NCBI GenBank assembly: GCA_963969495.1
Contig: OZ018317.1
Location: 219,174,691 to 219,238,690, forward strand
Reading direction: 5' to 3'
DNA: 64,000 bases
Source: Ceratothoa steindachneri
Taxonomy: Eukaryota; Arthropoda; Malacostraca; Isopoda; Cymothoidae
Positions 1 through 11,150 of the stretch are shown piece by piece; the stretch's first letter is position 1, and every line of letters starts with the position of its first letter. The position numbers were made by a program, and so were the translations under genes. Below the pieces are notes generated by a model. It was not told the DNA's origin. It was given only the letters and a program-made list of their open reading frames with translations, and did not search any database.

Positions 1-1080
1 CAAAGAATTGGAATATCCGTCAGCCGCTTCATAGGTGCAGTTAATTAAGTTGGGCGCTAAAAGCTTTTACCTCGCCGAGAAAGCGCTAATCTCCGTAGTC
101 GGGAAACTGCTAACCGAAAGTTTCCCGCCCACATCGTAAAGGCCATTAAAACTTGAGTCAGGCGACAAACGCTAATCTATCTGGCCGCCGGAAGTGGTCA
201 GTCAGTCGTCTGAGTATACCAACGAGGAGAAACAAAAAACATGGCGGTCATATAAATACCATGGGTTTTCGAATATCGGCTGATTGAGTTTGAGAACCCG
301 TCGCCTTCGGTTCAGATCGTGAGTCTGTTTCCCCAAGTCCCTGGTATTCACTATACCATCGAGGTGGGATCTCACCAGGCAGTTCCATCTCTTTTGTTAA
401 GGCTTACTCTGTTCAGAGCAAGCCTCGAATCGTTTCATCCCGAAGGATTGGCCTGGATTCCTCTCGTCTCATCTGGAACTTTCCCTCAAGGATCTCCAGT
501 TTCCTGTGTGAGACTTCGTGCCGAGGCGCGTTAGAGTCGCAATTTTTGGAGGTTGCATTTCTCTGGAGCAGAGGTGCCATCGTCCGTCTTCAAGGAGGAT
601 CGTGAACTCGTCTTCTGCCCTCCCCCCCCTTCATCCTCGTCACCATCAGGATATTCGGCCGAGAATCACGTCCATTTTCCGTCTCCATTTCCCCGCGCTG
701 ACTCGCTAAAGGATTCCCCTTCCTCGAGGTGACCCCATTAAGGTAAAAACGACCCTTGCTTGTATCTCGTTAATCGACCCACTTTCCGAAAAATAAATAT
801 TCCCTCTGTTAACTGATTTATAGTATCCCATTTAAAAGCTGATTAACGAGTAATTAATGTTACCCGATTGCCAATTAATCTATATTCTGTCAGAATTGTC
901 CCTATTCATATTACCTATATTTCCCGTATGTATATATTTGTAAACTAGTGACATTAAAATTATATTTGGGGTTTTCACGCTTTAAATATATCTTTGAACT
1001 GCAATTTGGTAAACTCATTAAACGCTATCGGCCCCTGTAGTAAATCGCACTCTTATACCTCGTAATCAACGGATTACTCC
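1..1080. other. No gene recognised; AT-rich with weak promoter-like motifs
   Basis: Two short open frames here (about 319-534 and 518-709) resemble no family I know and lack supporting context. A TATA-like string near 251-257 is followed by a leader-like sequence, and the tract turns AT-rich after 780, a composition also seen in LTRs. I could not find a second copy within the window, so an LTR reading is only a possibility. Confidence 0.3.
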
Positions 1081-1199
1081 TACGAAGTGAACGTACTTGT
1101 ACGTAGTGGAGGACACGTACGTACATTAGAGGATATATGTATATATAACTGTATATATACTAGTACATATTCTCGTGGCTTTTATCTCTTTCCTCCCAA

Positions 1200-1300
<101 letters not shown>

Positions 1301-1309
1301 GTATTGTCT

Positions 1310-3200
1310 GGGTGTGTGCGTTTATTGTGTATTAAGGTACCTGGTTTTGCTGGGTTTGTACTCAACATTCTCTTTACGCACCGCTTGAAGAAGGACGGGT
1401 GAGTACAGTGACCTTTATCCGCGATGCGGGTCATCTCACGAAACTGGCGGTTCTGATCCAGCGGCACGCATTGTACGATGCAGGCAAGTAGGATTGTGAT
1501 GTGTTTTCATGCGCCTCTATCCTAGAGTAGTGGTGTGGGAATAAGAAGGTATACATAGATGTGGTCGGATAGTAGGTGGGGATATGTGGCTATGTTGGTG
1601 TGGTTGCGTGTGACGTTGTCATTCCGGATGACTATATGAGGAGAGTCAGGCCGATATGCTCGCAGCCCATTCACCGCAAAGCGTCAGTCAGATTCATGTC
1701 CGCATAATTATTGGTGTTCGAAAGCAATGTAAGATATTTGCATTTAGGCTCCCCTACAAAGAAGAGTGCAAGATTGTGGTTTTATAGAGCCCGGAGTGGG
1801 ACTTCTATGTGTAGCTGTTGTCGTAGTGGGCTCTATCAGTGTCAACCTTGCAGGCTAGAAAGGAATCGCTTATTTGTGTGTTATGAAAGTGTAATGTATA
1901 GAACGCTTAACTAGAAACTCTGATCCCAATTGCATCGGTAAGGTAAATGTCGTAGCTTGCAAAGCAAAGTCTATTTTTCGGAGGGTATATGCTGGGAGAG
2001 TTCAAGAGGATGATATCAGGTCAATGAGTGTTAAGCACCCAGTTAGAAACGATGTGGCCAACACTGTGCTAACTGCGTACGTTTAGCTGTGTCACACTAA
2101 AACGGCCTATGGCCAGGAACGGATTGCGCGTGCGGTGGCGTTGGAATGAGTTGGAATGGGTTAGCATACGGGTGCTTCAGAGGGTTGTGATGAGGTGACA
2201 TGATCGGGGCGGAGGGTTAGGTGGGTACATTGAAAATATGGGTTGGAAAAGAGGAAAAGTGGTAGGGACAGTGGAAGAGGAGGTGTGGGCAGCAGAAGGA
2301 GGGTTGGTTACTGCGGAAGGAGAGGTGACGATAGTGGAAAGCGGGAGTGGGGAGGGTGAGGACGATTGAAAAGGGTGGGGAGGGTGGAAAGAGGAAGAGG
2401 ACAGTGAAGGAAGGGTAGAGGCAGAAGAAATGGATGGTGTCGGGATAGGTGGGTCCAGGGAAATGGGTAGAGCTGGATAGGAGAAAGGGTGAGTGGTAGA
2501 GGAGGAATAATTGGAAAAGGATTGAGTAGGAAGGATTTGGTTTGTGCACCCTGGTGTGGGGAGGAGTGATGTCGTTTGTGTTTTTGTTCATTTATTAGGG
2601 CGAAAATCATCTCGGGAAAGACGATTTACCCTAGTCTATTTGCTGCATAGAGAAGGTTTAGGACGCTGGCATATAAGCAGCAAAGCACAGTGGCCATTTG
2701 TGTTTTAGGGTTGCCATAAGTATTTACTGTATCCTGGTCGTGTGTGGTTGTGTGTGTTAATGTGGTGGGTTGCATATCCCCGCATGCACAGTCAGCAGCG
2801 GTTTATGCTATTGTAATGGCGTGGGGTGATGCGGGGGCAGTGAGGTTGGATGAAGCGGAGTCGTATGAGGGTCTGGTATATTGGAGGCCTCCTTAGTTTC
2901 AAGATGGCATCTGCGTGCTTTTTCATGAGTTACGTGCACATCATGCTCATAGCGACGTCATTACCATCGCAGTTGACACAACGGAAGGTAGTACTTGTGC
3001 TTTCGGGTTTGAAAATCACCTTTTACACCCCATTTGCTGCAGATAAGGTCAGTTTTACATGATTTGGTTTGGAGACCATTACTCTAATAGGGCAGGCACT
3101 GGTATGAGCGGAGATTTTATTGTGTCTCGAGTTATGCATGTGTCAGGTTACAGAGGATCTTAATGCTCTGGTTCAGCAGTAGTTGGGGTCTCTTCCCTCA
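1310..3200 (-). mobile_element. Jockey-like LINE, 5' half relic (ORF1 knuckle, endonuclease, linker)
   Basis: Read on the minus strand. Around 2925-3010 a translated stretch gives CVNCDGND...C, resembling the CCHC nucleic-acid-binding knuckle of Jockey ORF1 (gag-like) proteins. Around 1530-1770 decayed frames contain a GSLNAN stretch like the G-D-F/L-N motif and LSDH like the S-D-H motif of LINE apurinic endonucleases. At 1310-1480 the linker peptide LDQNRQFREMTRIAD..HCT..SFF matches LDRNRQWREVIRIADDTHCTNSSFF of the LINE at 33.6-36.9 kb, so both belong to one family. The reverse transcriptase is absent: the copy ends at the TA microsatellite. The pyrimidine-rich (minus) tract at 2215-2540 is low complexity. 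Stops and frameshifts throughout; not functional. Confidence 0.6.
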
Positions 3201-3842
3201 GAAGTTGTTATAGACGCCTAAAATTTGGTACAGTTTTAATATAGGTCTTGAATAGCCTCCTCGCCGTATACATTATTTAGTTTGTGAGTTCTTTAATGGT
3301 AAATTCCAGCCAGGATGGTCTTGGAGTTTACTTTCAGATCATCTTTCGCACGTGTGTAAAATGTTTGGCAGAATTAACGACCCTCCCATCCGAGGGTGCC
3401 GCACTCCAACGGCTTTGCTTATCCAGGGTTACGTCTAGCATGCACATAGATGGATGTAAGTCCATTTGAGGTCCTGGCCAGACTCACAAGACCTCACAGA
3501 CTGCCCTTTCAAAAGAAAAAAACATATTTGTAACGAACTTATGAGTGGAGTTTTCTTTCACGAGGCGAATCATGACGTGGTAATGGAGGGGAGAGTGGGA
3601 TTTCATGTTAAAGAAGTATTATTCTCTCAGGTGGAGGAGCAGCGGATTGGCTGAAGAGAGGTTGGGGGTGACTGGCAGCCGGTGGCCAGGCTTATCCCCC
3701 CTCTGGATGACGTACGCGGCTTATGAACTGATCTGGAGACGTATTCTGGGCAGCTTACCTTTTCACCTACCCCCTGGATCAGGATGTGATGGGAAGAGCT
3801 ATGTTGCTACGGCAAAATTAAGCCAAGTGATGATGAGGGAAT
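3200..3842. other. Unassigned stretch upstream of the Jockey-like relic
   Basis: Short frames only (for example 3284-3469 and 3605-3853 on the plus strand) with no recognisable family. It may be the 5' end of the minus-strand Jockey-like copy, but I see no motif that proves it. Confidence 0.3.
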
Positions 3843-4171
3843 CAAAAATATAAGGTTGGTGAGAGTGTTATACAAAAGTGAAAGGTTGGAGAGAGTGTGA
3901 TTCAAAAGTGAAAGGCTGTTGAGCAAGAGAATCAAAAGTGAATTTTGTTGAGGGAAAGGGAGAAAATCAAAAGTGAAAGGTTGTTGAGAAAGAGAAAGAG
4001 AGAATCGAAAGAAAAAAACTGTTGAGAGAGAGAAAATGAGAGTAAAATGTGAATCTGTGTTGAGAGAGAACCAAAAGTGAAAGGTTTTTGAGAGAATGAA
4101 AAGTGAAAGGTTGTTGACAATTAAAATTGAAATTTTGTTTGGAGAATCAAAATTTTAGGATTGTTGATCGG

Positions 4172-4190
<19 letters not shown>
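3843..4190. repeat. Degenerate ~30-bp minisatellite, left block
   Basis: Repeated units built on AATCAAAAGTGAAAGGTTGT followed by TGAGAGAGAG, with variable GA-run length. The same unit resumes at 7585-8440 on the far side of the CR1-like LINE and again at 9505-9625, so this is the left remnant of one longer array. Minus-strand frames rich in Ser-Leu and FTFDSLS are translations of the repeat. Confidence 0.85.

Positions 4191-4229
<39 letters not shown>
4171..4229. repeat. (GA)n microsatellite
   Basis: Pure GA dinucleotide run followed by GACA repeats to about 4262. It appears to be an expansion of the GA part of the neighbouring minisatellite unit, located beside the 3' end of the inserted LINE. 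Confidence 0.95.
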
Positions 4230-4236
<7 letters not shown>

Positions 4237-4456
4237 AAAAGAGAGACAGACAGACAGACAGAGAAAGATAATAAATGTGAAAGATTGTTAAGATAGAGAT
4301 AATCAGAAGCTATAAGGAGCTACAAGAAGAAGAGTACCCTAAAAGACCTTACGGTCCATACAAGGAGGGTACTTTTGGCGCAATCCTCGAAGGTGTCCGT
4401 TGGCAAACTCGAAGATCACTCGCGAGGATCTTAACGGTGATTTTGCAAGACTTTAT

Positions 4457-6236
4457 CTAGTCTTGACTTGAACTGGTCAACAGATTCACTGTTGACAACT
4501 TCCGTCGGAAGAATTTCCCACACAGATCACGGTGGTATCGCTTCAGTTTAAGTTTGTAGCCGTGATTTCTTGTTCTCCCCTCGCTGAGCTGGAAAATATC
4601 CCCGTAGTCCAGTCTGTCGAAGCCTCGAAGTATTTTAAACACTTCGATAAGCTGACCACGTAGTCTCCAGGTCTCCAGCGAGAACATATCTAATTCCCTT
4701 AGTCTATTTTCAAAACATTTATGTCTGATAGAGGGAATCAGTTTGGTTGCCCTGGCTTGCACGCGTTCCAATCTCGCGATGTCCTTTCAAAATGAAGGAC
4801 TCCAGAATTGTACGGCATGCCCCAGGTGCGGTCGGACGAGGGAGTTGAACAGACACAGTACAATCTCCTTGTTCCAATATCCAAACTGTCGCTTTATAGA
4901 CCCTAACATATTTTGGGCTTTCTTCTCCTCAATACATGGTTTCGAGAACTTGAGGTCACTGGTGATTATTACACCTAAGTCTTTCTCAATGCCGATGGAT
5001 TCAAGAGCAGTGCCATTAAGGATATAGGGTGATTGGGGATTTCGGTGGCCAATATGCATCACTTTGCATTTGCTCACGCTGAAAGGCATTTGCCACCTAT
5101 CCGACCACTTCCCAATCTTCCGAAGATCATCTTGCAGTCGGGCAGTATTTCCATCCTTTGCAACGTTCATACCAAGCTTGGTATCGTCGGCAAATTTAGA
5201 AATCTTGGCAACCATGTCACCCTCCATGTCGTTGACGTAGATGATGAATAGTAGTGGTCCCAGGACAGAACCTTGAGGCACCCGGCTAGTAACGGGCACC
5301 CATTCAGAAGAAGCCTGTCCATTCAGCACCACCCGTTGCCATCTGCCACTTAGCCAGTTCTCTATCCAGCCAGCTACTTTTCCGTCTATACCCAGCGCTC
5401 GAACCTTCGGGAGAAGGTAGCGGTGTGGTACCTTATCAAAGGCTTTCTGAAAGTCTAAGTAGACCACATCCACCGCCTTGTCCTGATCGTGCTCACCGAG
5501 AACGAAGTGGAAGAATTCCACAAGGTTCGTCAGGCATGATCGTTGCCTTCGGCAGCCGTGCTGGGAACTCCTCACTGGCAGGTTTGACTATAAATGCGAC
5601 GTCATTTTGTCCACCATGATGCTTTCCATGAGTTTACTGACTCTTGAAGTCAGACTGATAGGTGGGTAGTTCGACGGTTGGCTGCAGTCTCCTTTCTTGA
5701 AAATAGGAGTCACATCCACTTCACGCCAGTCCCTAGGAACGCATTTGGTCCGGATTGACATGTTAAGGATTGCGCTCAGGTGTCGTGACACTTGATCGTG
5801 CACTTCCGTCAGCACTTTCGGTAGAAACCCATCCGGGCCACGTGACTTATTCGTCATTAGGTCAGTGATTTTCTTTTCTATTTCCCCTACGGTGAAGTTC
5901 ATATCCTCTAGCTTTTTCCCCGAGTAGGAATCCGTTGGCTAGGGGGATGGGACCACACTCTTCAGTAAACACCTAAGAGAATTAGTCGTTGAGGAGGTTA
6001 GCATTTTCTGCATCTGAGTGCTTTAATGTCCCCTTCTCATTCCTCAAAGGGCCAATCGTTCGATTGATTTGTTTACGGCTGTTTACATATCCAAAGAACT
6101 CCTTGGGATTCTCTTTACAAAGTCTCGCCACTCGGAGTTCCTCAGACCGCTTAGCCGCCGTTATGCTGGACTTCACTCTCCTGGCTAGCCTTCGGTACTG
6201 GTCTAAGTTACCCGAGATCTTCGATTGCCGGTACAC
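4457..6236 (-). pseudogene. CR1-like ORF2, reverse transcriptase and C-terminal domain
   Basis: Four consecutive minus frames (5982-6236, 5588-5902, 4787-5575, 4457-4771) give the linker (FFGYVNSRKQ), RT N-terminal blocks (SRGPDG, VTPIFKKGD, NYPPISLTS), core blocks (DFQKAFDKVPH, PQGSVLGPLLFIIYVND, KFADDTKLG) and the C-terminal region (ERVQARATKLIPSIR, LRELDMFSLETWRLRGQLIE). FADD is the catalytic aspartate pair. Small frameshifts separate the frames; removal of about four lesions would give one reading frame, so the copy is moderately young. Confidence 0.9.
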
Positions 6237-6278
6237 ATTTCTCTTCTCCCTAACCAGTTGGCCAATTTCTCGATTAAA

Positions 6279-6920
6279 CTACTTTGGTTGAACAGAACGG
6301 GGACACTTCAGAGGGATGAAAAGCGATTGGAGACTCATGAATGTGGTTTTGAAACTGTTCGACGAGTCTTCAACAGCCTCGCACACTTCTAGCCTCGCGT
6401 CAGTCAGTCCAGCACGAAGGTTTGCAAAGTCTGCTCTTCTCAAATCAAGTTTCCTCGATTTACTAGTTGCAGGCCCTGCCTTGGGGACTTTGACTACAAA
6501 TCTAATTAGTCGGTGGTCACTGCCACCGAGCTTTTCGCCAACAGAAAGGTCCTCAGCGATGTCACCCTCAGAGGTAAAAACCAAGTCGAGGATATTGTCT
6601 CCTCTCGTTGGCTCTCTCAGCCATTGAGTCAGGAACTCGTTGTTTGTGAACTCCAGGAGTAGTGCGTTCTCGCCACAGGGTTCTTTGGTTTCCCAGTCAA
6701 CATGGGTATTCAAGTCACCCATAGTGATACACAATCTGTCTTTTACAAGTTCGCCTAACAGCTGGCACAGACCCCTGCCCTGTTCTAAGAGTTGGGCAGG
6801 GGGTCTGTAAAGCACCAGGGTCCTGTATCTGACAGGACCTATCTCTAAGTCAACACCTAGTAGTTCATGGTCGGATACGATGTTGCAATCCGTCGAGTTG
6901 AGAGTATCCTTGACATACAT
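6279..6920 (-). pseudogene. CR1-like ORF2, apurinic endonuclease domain
   Basis: Typical AP-endonuclease blocks of LINE ORF2 are readable: LYRPP, then MGDLNTHVDWE (the G-D-F/L-N block), ILDLVFTS, and GGSDHRLIRF (the S-D-H catalytic block). The first blocks expected upstream are in other frames or eroded between 6920 and 7120. In an active element this domain nicks the target DNA to prime reverse transcription. The frame ends with the linker that leads to the RT region. Confidence 0.85.
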
Positions 6921-7121
6921 CGCACCGCCACCCTCTCCTCTGGCCTATCTTTCAGGAAGAGCTGGTAACCGGGAATCGTGAATTCCCCTTCAAAATCTCT
7001 GTTATGGCTACCATTTCAGGTTCTTCCGTCGCTACGAGGCCACGAAGTTCAAGAAACTTGTTCTTGATCTACTTCTCATTAAACAGAAGAATTTCCAGGG
7101 AGTCCCCGAATGTAGGACTCC

Positions 7122-7529
7122 CTACGCTCTTCCGTTTCCCGGCATATTTGTTGCCGAGGAGGCACTCCTCTTTGCGACCTCTGAGAAGTTCGTTCCAGGA
7201 GTGACACGGGTATACTGGCGTACGTCCGCCCTCAAACTGGGCCGCATACTTCTTTGGATCCTCTCTACGACATCCTGGATCATGTTCGACAGAAAGGCTT
7301 TTCCTTTAGAGGAAAGATGTACCCCATCCCTTTGGTAGAGATCATTTCTACCATAAAAAGTGCGATACGGGGCCACAAAAAAGACCCCCTCTGCCGTACA
7401 CAAATCTGCCAGGCGCCGGTTCAAAGAAACGTTCATCGAGTGAGAGGTCCGTGTTGGACCTCTCCTCGGGAGCATCCCGACTGCAACACGCATGCGGGTT
7501 TTCAGCCCACAGTCATCCACGGGACCCAT
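7122..7529 (-). pseudogene. CR1-like ORF1, SGNH esterase-like C-terminal part
   Basis: The frame contains VGMLPRRG near its start and ends its domain with DGVHLSSKGK. The D-x-x-H pair fits block V of SGNH/GDSL hydrolases, and such an esterase-like domain is known in ORF1 of many CR1-clade LINEs. The catalytic Ser/GDS block and the N-terminal PHD-like or zinc region are not present upstream, because the sequence passes directly into minisatellite at 7584, so ORF1 is 5'-truncated. It sits immediately 5' of the endonuclease frame, as expected. Role inferred from the family: lipid or nucleic-acid association of the retrotransposon particle. Confidence 0.75.
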
Positions 7530-7583
7530 GACTGTGTAGAAGATTTTATCCGTAGGGCCTATCCTACCTCCTCTCAGGTAGAG

Positions 7584-8440
7584 ATCTCAGGAATGTTGTT
7601 GAGAAAGAAACCACAAGTGAAAGGTTGTTGAGAGAGAAAATGAAAGGAAATGGTTGATGAGAGAGAGAATCAAAAGTAAATGGTTTTGAGAGAAAATCAA
7701 AAGTAAATGGTTTTGAGAGAGAATCAAAAGTGAAAGCTGTTGAGAGAGATGGCTGAAGAATCAAAAGTGAAATAATGTTGAGAGAGGGAGAATCAAAACT
7801 GAAGGGTTGCTGAGAGAAATAAAGAATAAAAACTGCAAGGTTGTTGAAAGAGAAAATGAAAAGTAGTAGGTGATGAAAGAAAGATAATCAAATGGACATT
7901 TTGTTGAGAGACTTTCAAAGTAAAATGTGGTGAGAGCGAGAATCAAATGTGAAATGTCGTTGAGAGAGAGGGGAATAAATCAAAAATGAAAAGCTGTTGA
8001 GAGAGAGTCAAAGGTAAATGGCTATTGAGAGACAAAGAACCAACAGAAAAGGTTGTTCGGAGAGAGAATCAAAAGTGAAAGCTGATTGAGAGAGAATAAT
8101 ATGCCAATGTTAGTGAGAGAGAGGATCAAAATTAAAAGGTTTTTGAGAGAGAAAATAGAAAATGAAAGGGTGTTGAGAGAGAGAAGAGGGGTAGAGAATC
8201 ACAAGTGAAAGTTTTTGTGAAAGGGAGAGAATCAAAAGTGAAAGCTTGTTGAGGGTGAAAATCAAAGTGAAAGGCTGTTGAGAGAAATAGTCAGAAGAGA
8301 AAAGTTGTTTTGATAGAGAGAGAGAGAGAGAGAGAATCAAAAGTGAATGGCTGTTGAGAGAGAGAATTCAAAGAGAAAAGTTGTTAAAAAAGAGAATCAT
8401 AAGAAATGAGCGGATTCAAGGGAAGGAGAGGTGCTGAAAA
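7584..8440. repeat. Degenerate ~30-bp minisatellite, right block
   Basis: Continuation of the 3843-4190 array, with units such as GAGAATCAAAAGTGAAAG then TTGTTGAGAGA, and a GA run at about 8310-8336. More than twenty imperfect units are visible. Minus-strand frames rich in Ser, Leu and Phe here are repeat artefacts. Confidence 0.88.
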
Positions 8441-8639
8441 GGCTAAAGCCATCCCCAAATTTGTCTGTCATGTGTTCATCGAATTCCTGCCGTTTATTGT
8501 CATTTTCCTCGATGATGAGAGCAGGTCGGAGAGCAGAGCCGCGCTTTTTGATTGACCTTGTCATCGCTGACTCGGTTCTATCTCACGCCATTGAGCCAGC
8601 AGAGCCCTGCAGTCTCTTACAGTTAATCTAGTCTTATCA

Positions 8640-9235
8640 TACGCTGCAATCGGTGAAGTGGAGACGTATCTCAACAAAACTCTGAAATTTGCACTGACCA
8701 GTTTCCACGACGTCTTCAAGAAGGCAGATGACTTCTTCCAGGAGATCGACTCATGACGTGACGCGGCAAACGCAGTGGGCGAACGTACCTTACCAGGGAG
8801 CTGAGAATTATTACCGCCGATCTATCTATGTCCTGTTTATTGAGCAGGTGTTGACTGAGCTGGAGAGCCAGTGCGTGAATGATACTATTCCAGTCGTCTT
8901 CAACATGAAACATCTGCTCAGCCGCGTCCACGGAGATGTTGCTGCCTTGAGCCCTATCAAGACGAAAGTAGAGCACTGCTTTTCGTCAACAATCAAGTTG
9001 GACTCCGTTGGATATGCTTTTATCTATACTCTGACCTGAATATATTCGAACCTAGACAAGCTCCTCCAAGTTCTGATCACTCTCGGATTCTCGAGCGCAG
9101 AGACCGAGCATTCATTTTCGCACCCGAAACGAATGAAAGCATACTTAAAGAATTGCATGTTTCAGGAAGGCCTTAATGGCGTGTAGCTGATCGATGTTCA
9201 CGACGAAATTGATGTTAAAATATACAGCGTAATTA
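8640..9235 (+). pseudogene. hAT transposase relic, C-terminal region
   Basis: The stretch 8770-9040 gives ...TQWANVP..AENYYRRSIYVLFIEQVLTELES, resembling the (E)EYYRRSI(F/Y)IPFLD segment of hAT transposases related to THAP12-type proteins. After a stop, 9055-9235 gives LLQVLITLGFSSAETEHSFS then MKAYLKNCM, EGLNGV and IDVHDEIDV, closely resembling the hAT dimerisation block (LP..SA.AERSFS...LK..LR..M...RLNGL..I..H). The N-terminal zinc finger and RNase H-like core are missing. The relic interrupts the GA-rich minisatellite. The catalytic acidic residue expected in SAE appears retained, but the copy is broken by several stops. Confidence 0.75.
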
Positions 9236-9504
9236 ATGTATTTGCCCAAAGAAACAAGAGGTTGATGTTTATGTGAAATGAAAGTAAATCTCAAAAATAA
9301 TTATTATATTGAGTATTATGCCTTAGCTGACCTTCCAAAACTACAATAAACTACAATTCATAATTTTATGACGTGTGAAAAAAATCGGATCTGAGAGAGT
9401 TAGTGTTCACTCCTGTGTGAGTTACTATTCTTTATTATCAATGCTGTGTAAGATAAACATTATTAATGACCATTGTCCAGAAGGAGCAATTCAGGATCCA
9501 CCAC

Positions 9505-9625
9505 TGTAAAAAGTGAAAGTTTGATGAGGGAGCTGTAGAAAATCACACTGAAAGGTTGTTGAGAGAGACTCAAAAGTGGAAGGTTGGTGATAGTGAATCA
9601 AAATGGAAAGGCTGTTGTGAGAGAT
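9505..9625. repeat. Minisatellite remnant, third block
   Basis: Three to four units of the same AAAGTGAAAGGTTGTTGAGAG-type repeat found at 3843-4190 and 7584-8440. It lies beyond the hAT relic, so the original array probably spanned this whole interval before insertions. Confidence 0.7.
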
Positions 9626-9839
9626 AGATAGGCAACACCTATAACCATTGGAATTTGTGGGTTCACGGTATACAGACTTTACTGTTTACCATTGACTTTC
9701 ATAATTTTCGTCTCAATAAAGGATAAACAATTGATCGATTGCTATTTTTCATTAAATTTAATATTGAGGTGTAAGTTGTTAAGAGTTTGAAAGAAACTAT
9801 TGAAAACATCATCTATTTATCTTAAACAAAACAAATGAT

Positions 9840-11150
9840 ATTTGATGTACAAGTCCTATTTCAAAATTCTCTATAAATTAATTACAAATAGACCTATGCA
9901 ACAAAGGTTGGTCCCATCCAAAGGACAAGGGAGCACCTTCCTCAAATGCGTCCCTGAAGCCGAAAGATTCTATATCGAGTGCAGCAGTGGCCACCGTTAT
10001 GAAGGTCTTAACTTCGTAGTTGACCTCAGCCTGCTTTACAAAATAATCGTAGATCTAATGGGCACTTTCCTTGAATTGAATTGCCATGCACTCTTGGCTA
10101 ATTGGGTTACTGTGGAAGCACATCTCTCCTTGTACCCCTTTGGCTATCTGTCTTGAGCTGACCATGCTACGTGCTTCCAACATGCCCACCTTTCCAAAGT
10201 ACAAAGGTTTCATGTGCCTCCCAACATGAGATGTGTCAGGGCTAGTAAGTGGGCAATTTAAAAAAGTTGTGATGTTTCCGTTCTTCTTTTGCCTTTTTAT
10301 ACTTTTCTTCAAACGGTAGTAGTGCAGCTTCACCTGGATAGGAGTGATTATCATATGACGCTGTACCTTTGCTCGCTAGTTGCCTTCGATGAGTCCCGCC
10401 TACTTTAAGGTAGGTGTTTTCGTACCCGAGTCAGGTCGTTATCTTTTCTTCGTAATCCTCAGTAAGGCCCTTTCTCATTCGCTGATATCTGAACAGTAGT
10501 TACCCTATCTGAGCTAATACACGGTAAGTCCTAGGGGGATGATCCAAGCGGAACTGGTCGGAGAGTTAAAGATTAATATGGATGTGTTAGGTGGACACGA
10601 TCAGTTTCCCATTGTAATCTCTTTTTCAAGCACCCTCTCTCGAGGTGCCTCAATTGTGGTTGGATCGATCACGGTGGCCCGCATTTGAGTAATTGGTGTG
10701 ACCATTGAGTTCTCTGGCACCATAGCGTTTATACCTCGAACATCTGGCTGTTATGCGCGCCAACCGCTTTCTTGATGGTCAGGAGAGTGTGCGACGACCC
10801 TTCAGAGAGAAGCGATATGCCATAAGCGCTGTCCGTGTGATTCCATCTTATGTGAATTGTGTCCTTTCAGTGCTACATTCCGTTTCTTTTCGAAGCAAGT
10901 CACTGCTCTACATGGTAGACATATTTTCATTCACTCAATGTAACGTCCGCTCTTTCAGAGGTGTAGAAGCTTTGACAAAATTATATGTGATAAGTTCAGC
11001 AGAATGCTATTCTTTAGCATGGTTGGACCACCATCTCGGGCCCCATGTCCATAACAGGTTCCTTAGCCATCGCTTTCTCCATATTATCCAGTTGAGATTT
11101 TCCCTAACCAACCTATCAACCATGCCACGCTATCGCTGAGGTAAATCGAC
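9840..11150 (-). other. Decayed coding-like tract, family not recognised
   Basis: Minus-strand frames such as 10055-10354 and the segment around 10600-10760 (containing ...MVPENSMVTPITQMRATVIDP...) have protein-like composition without low complexity, and 10990-11140 reads MEKAMAKEPVMDMGPEMVVQPC before a stop. They could be gag or polyprotein remains of a retroelement, but I find no catalytic motif to name one. Plus-strand frames 9842-10156 and 10753-11139 overlap and are probably shadows. Confidence 0.3.

Larger units (their letters stand above)
4300..7583 (-). mobile_element. CR1-like LINE, nearly full length
   Basis: Minus-strand non-LTR retrotransposon of about 3.3 kb with ORF1 (SGNH esterase-like), endonuclease, reverse transcriptase and C-terminal domain in the expected order, plus a short 3' untranslated region at 4300-4456. 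CR1-clade elements move by target-primed reverse transcription. ORF2 is broken into about five frames by small indels and stops, so this copy is dead, but it is the least eroded LINE in the window. Both flanks are the same roughly 30-bp minisatellite, showing it landed inside that array. The individual domains are listed separately. Confidence 0.88.

Noticed and set aside
319..709. Two overlapping plus-strand frames at the window start
   Set aside because: Short, no recognisable motif, no second copy or context.
2217..2610. Proline/serine-rich minus frames of about 100-124 codons
   Set aside because: They come from a purine-biased low-complexity stretch; overlapping frames are equally open.
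7564..8340. Minus-strand Ser/Leu/Phe-rich frames
   Set aside because: They translate the GA-rich minisatellite and share its period.
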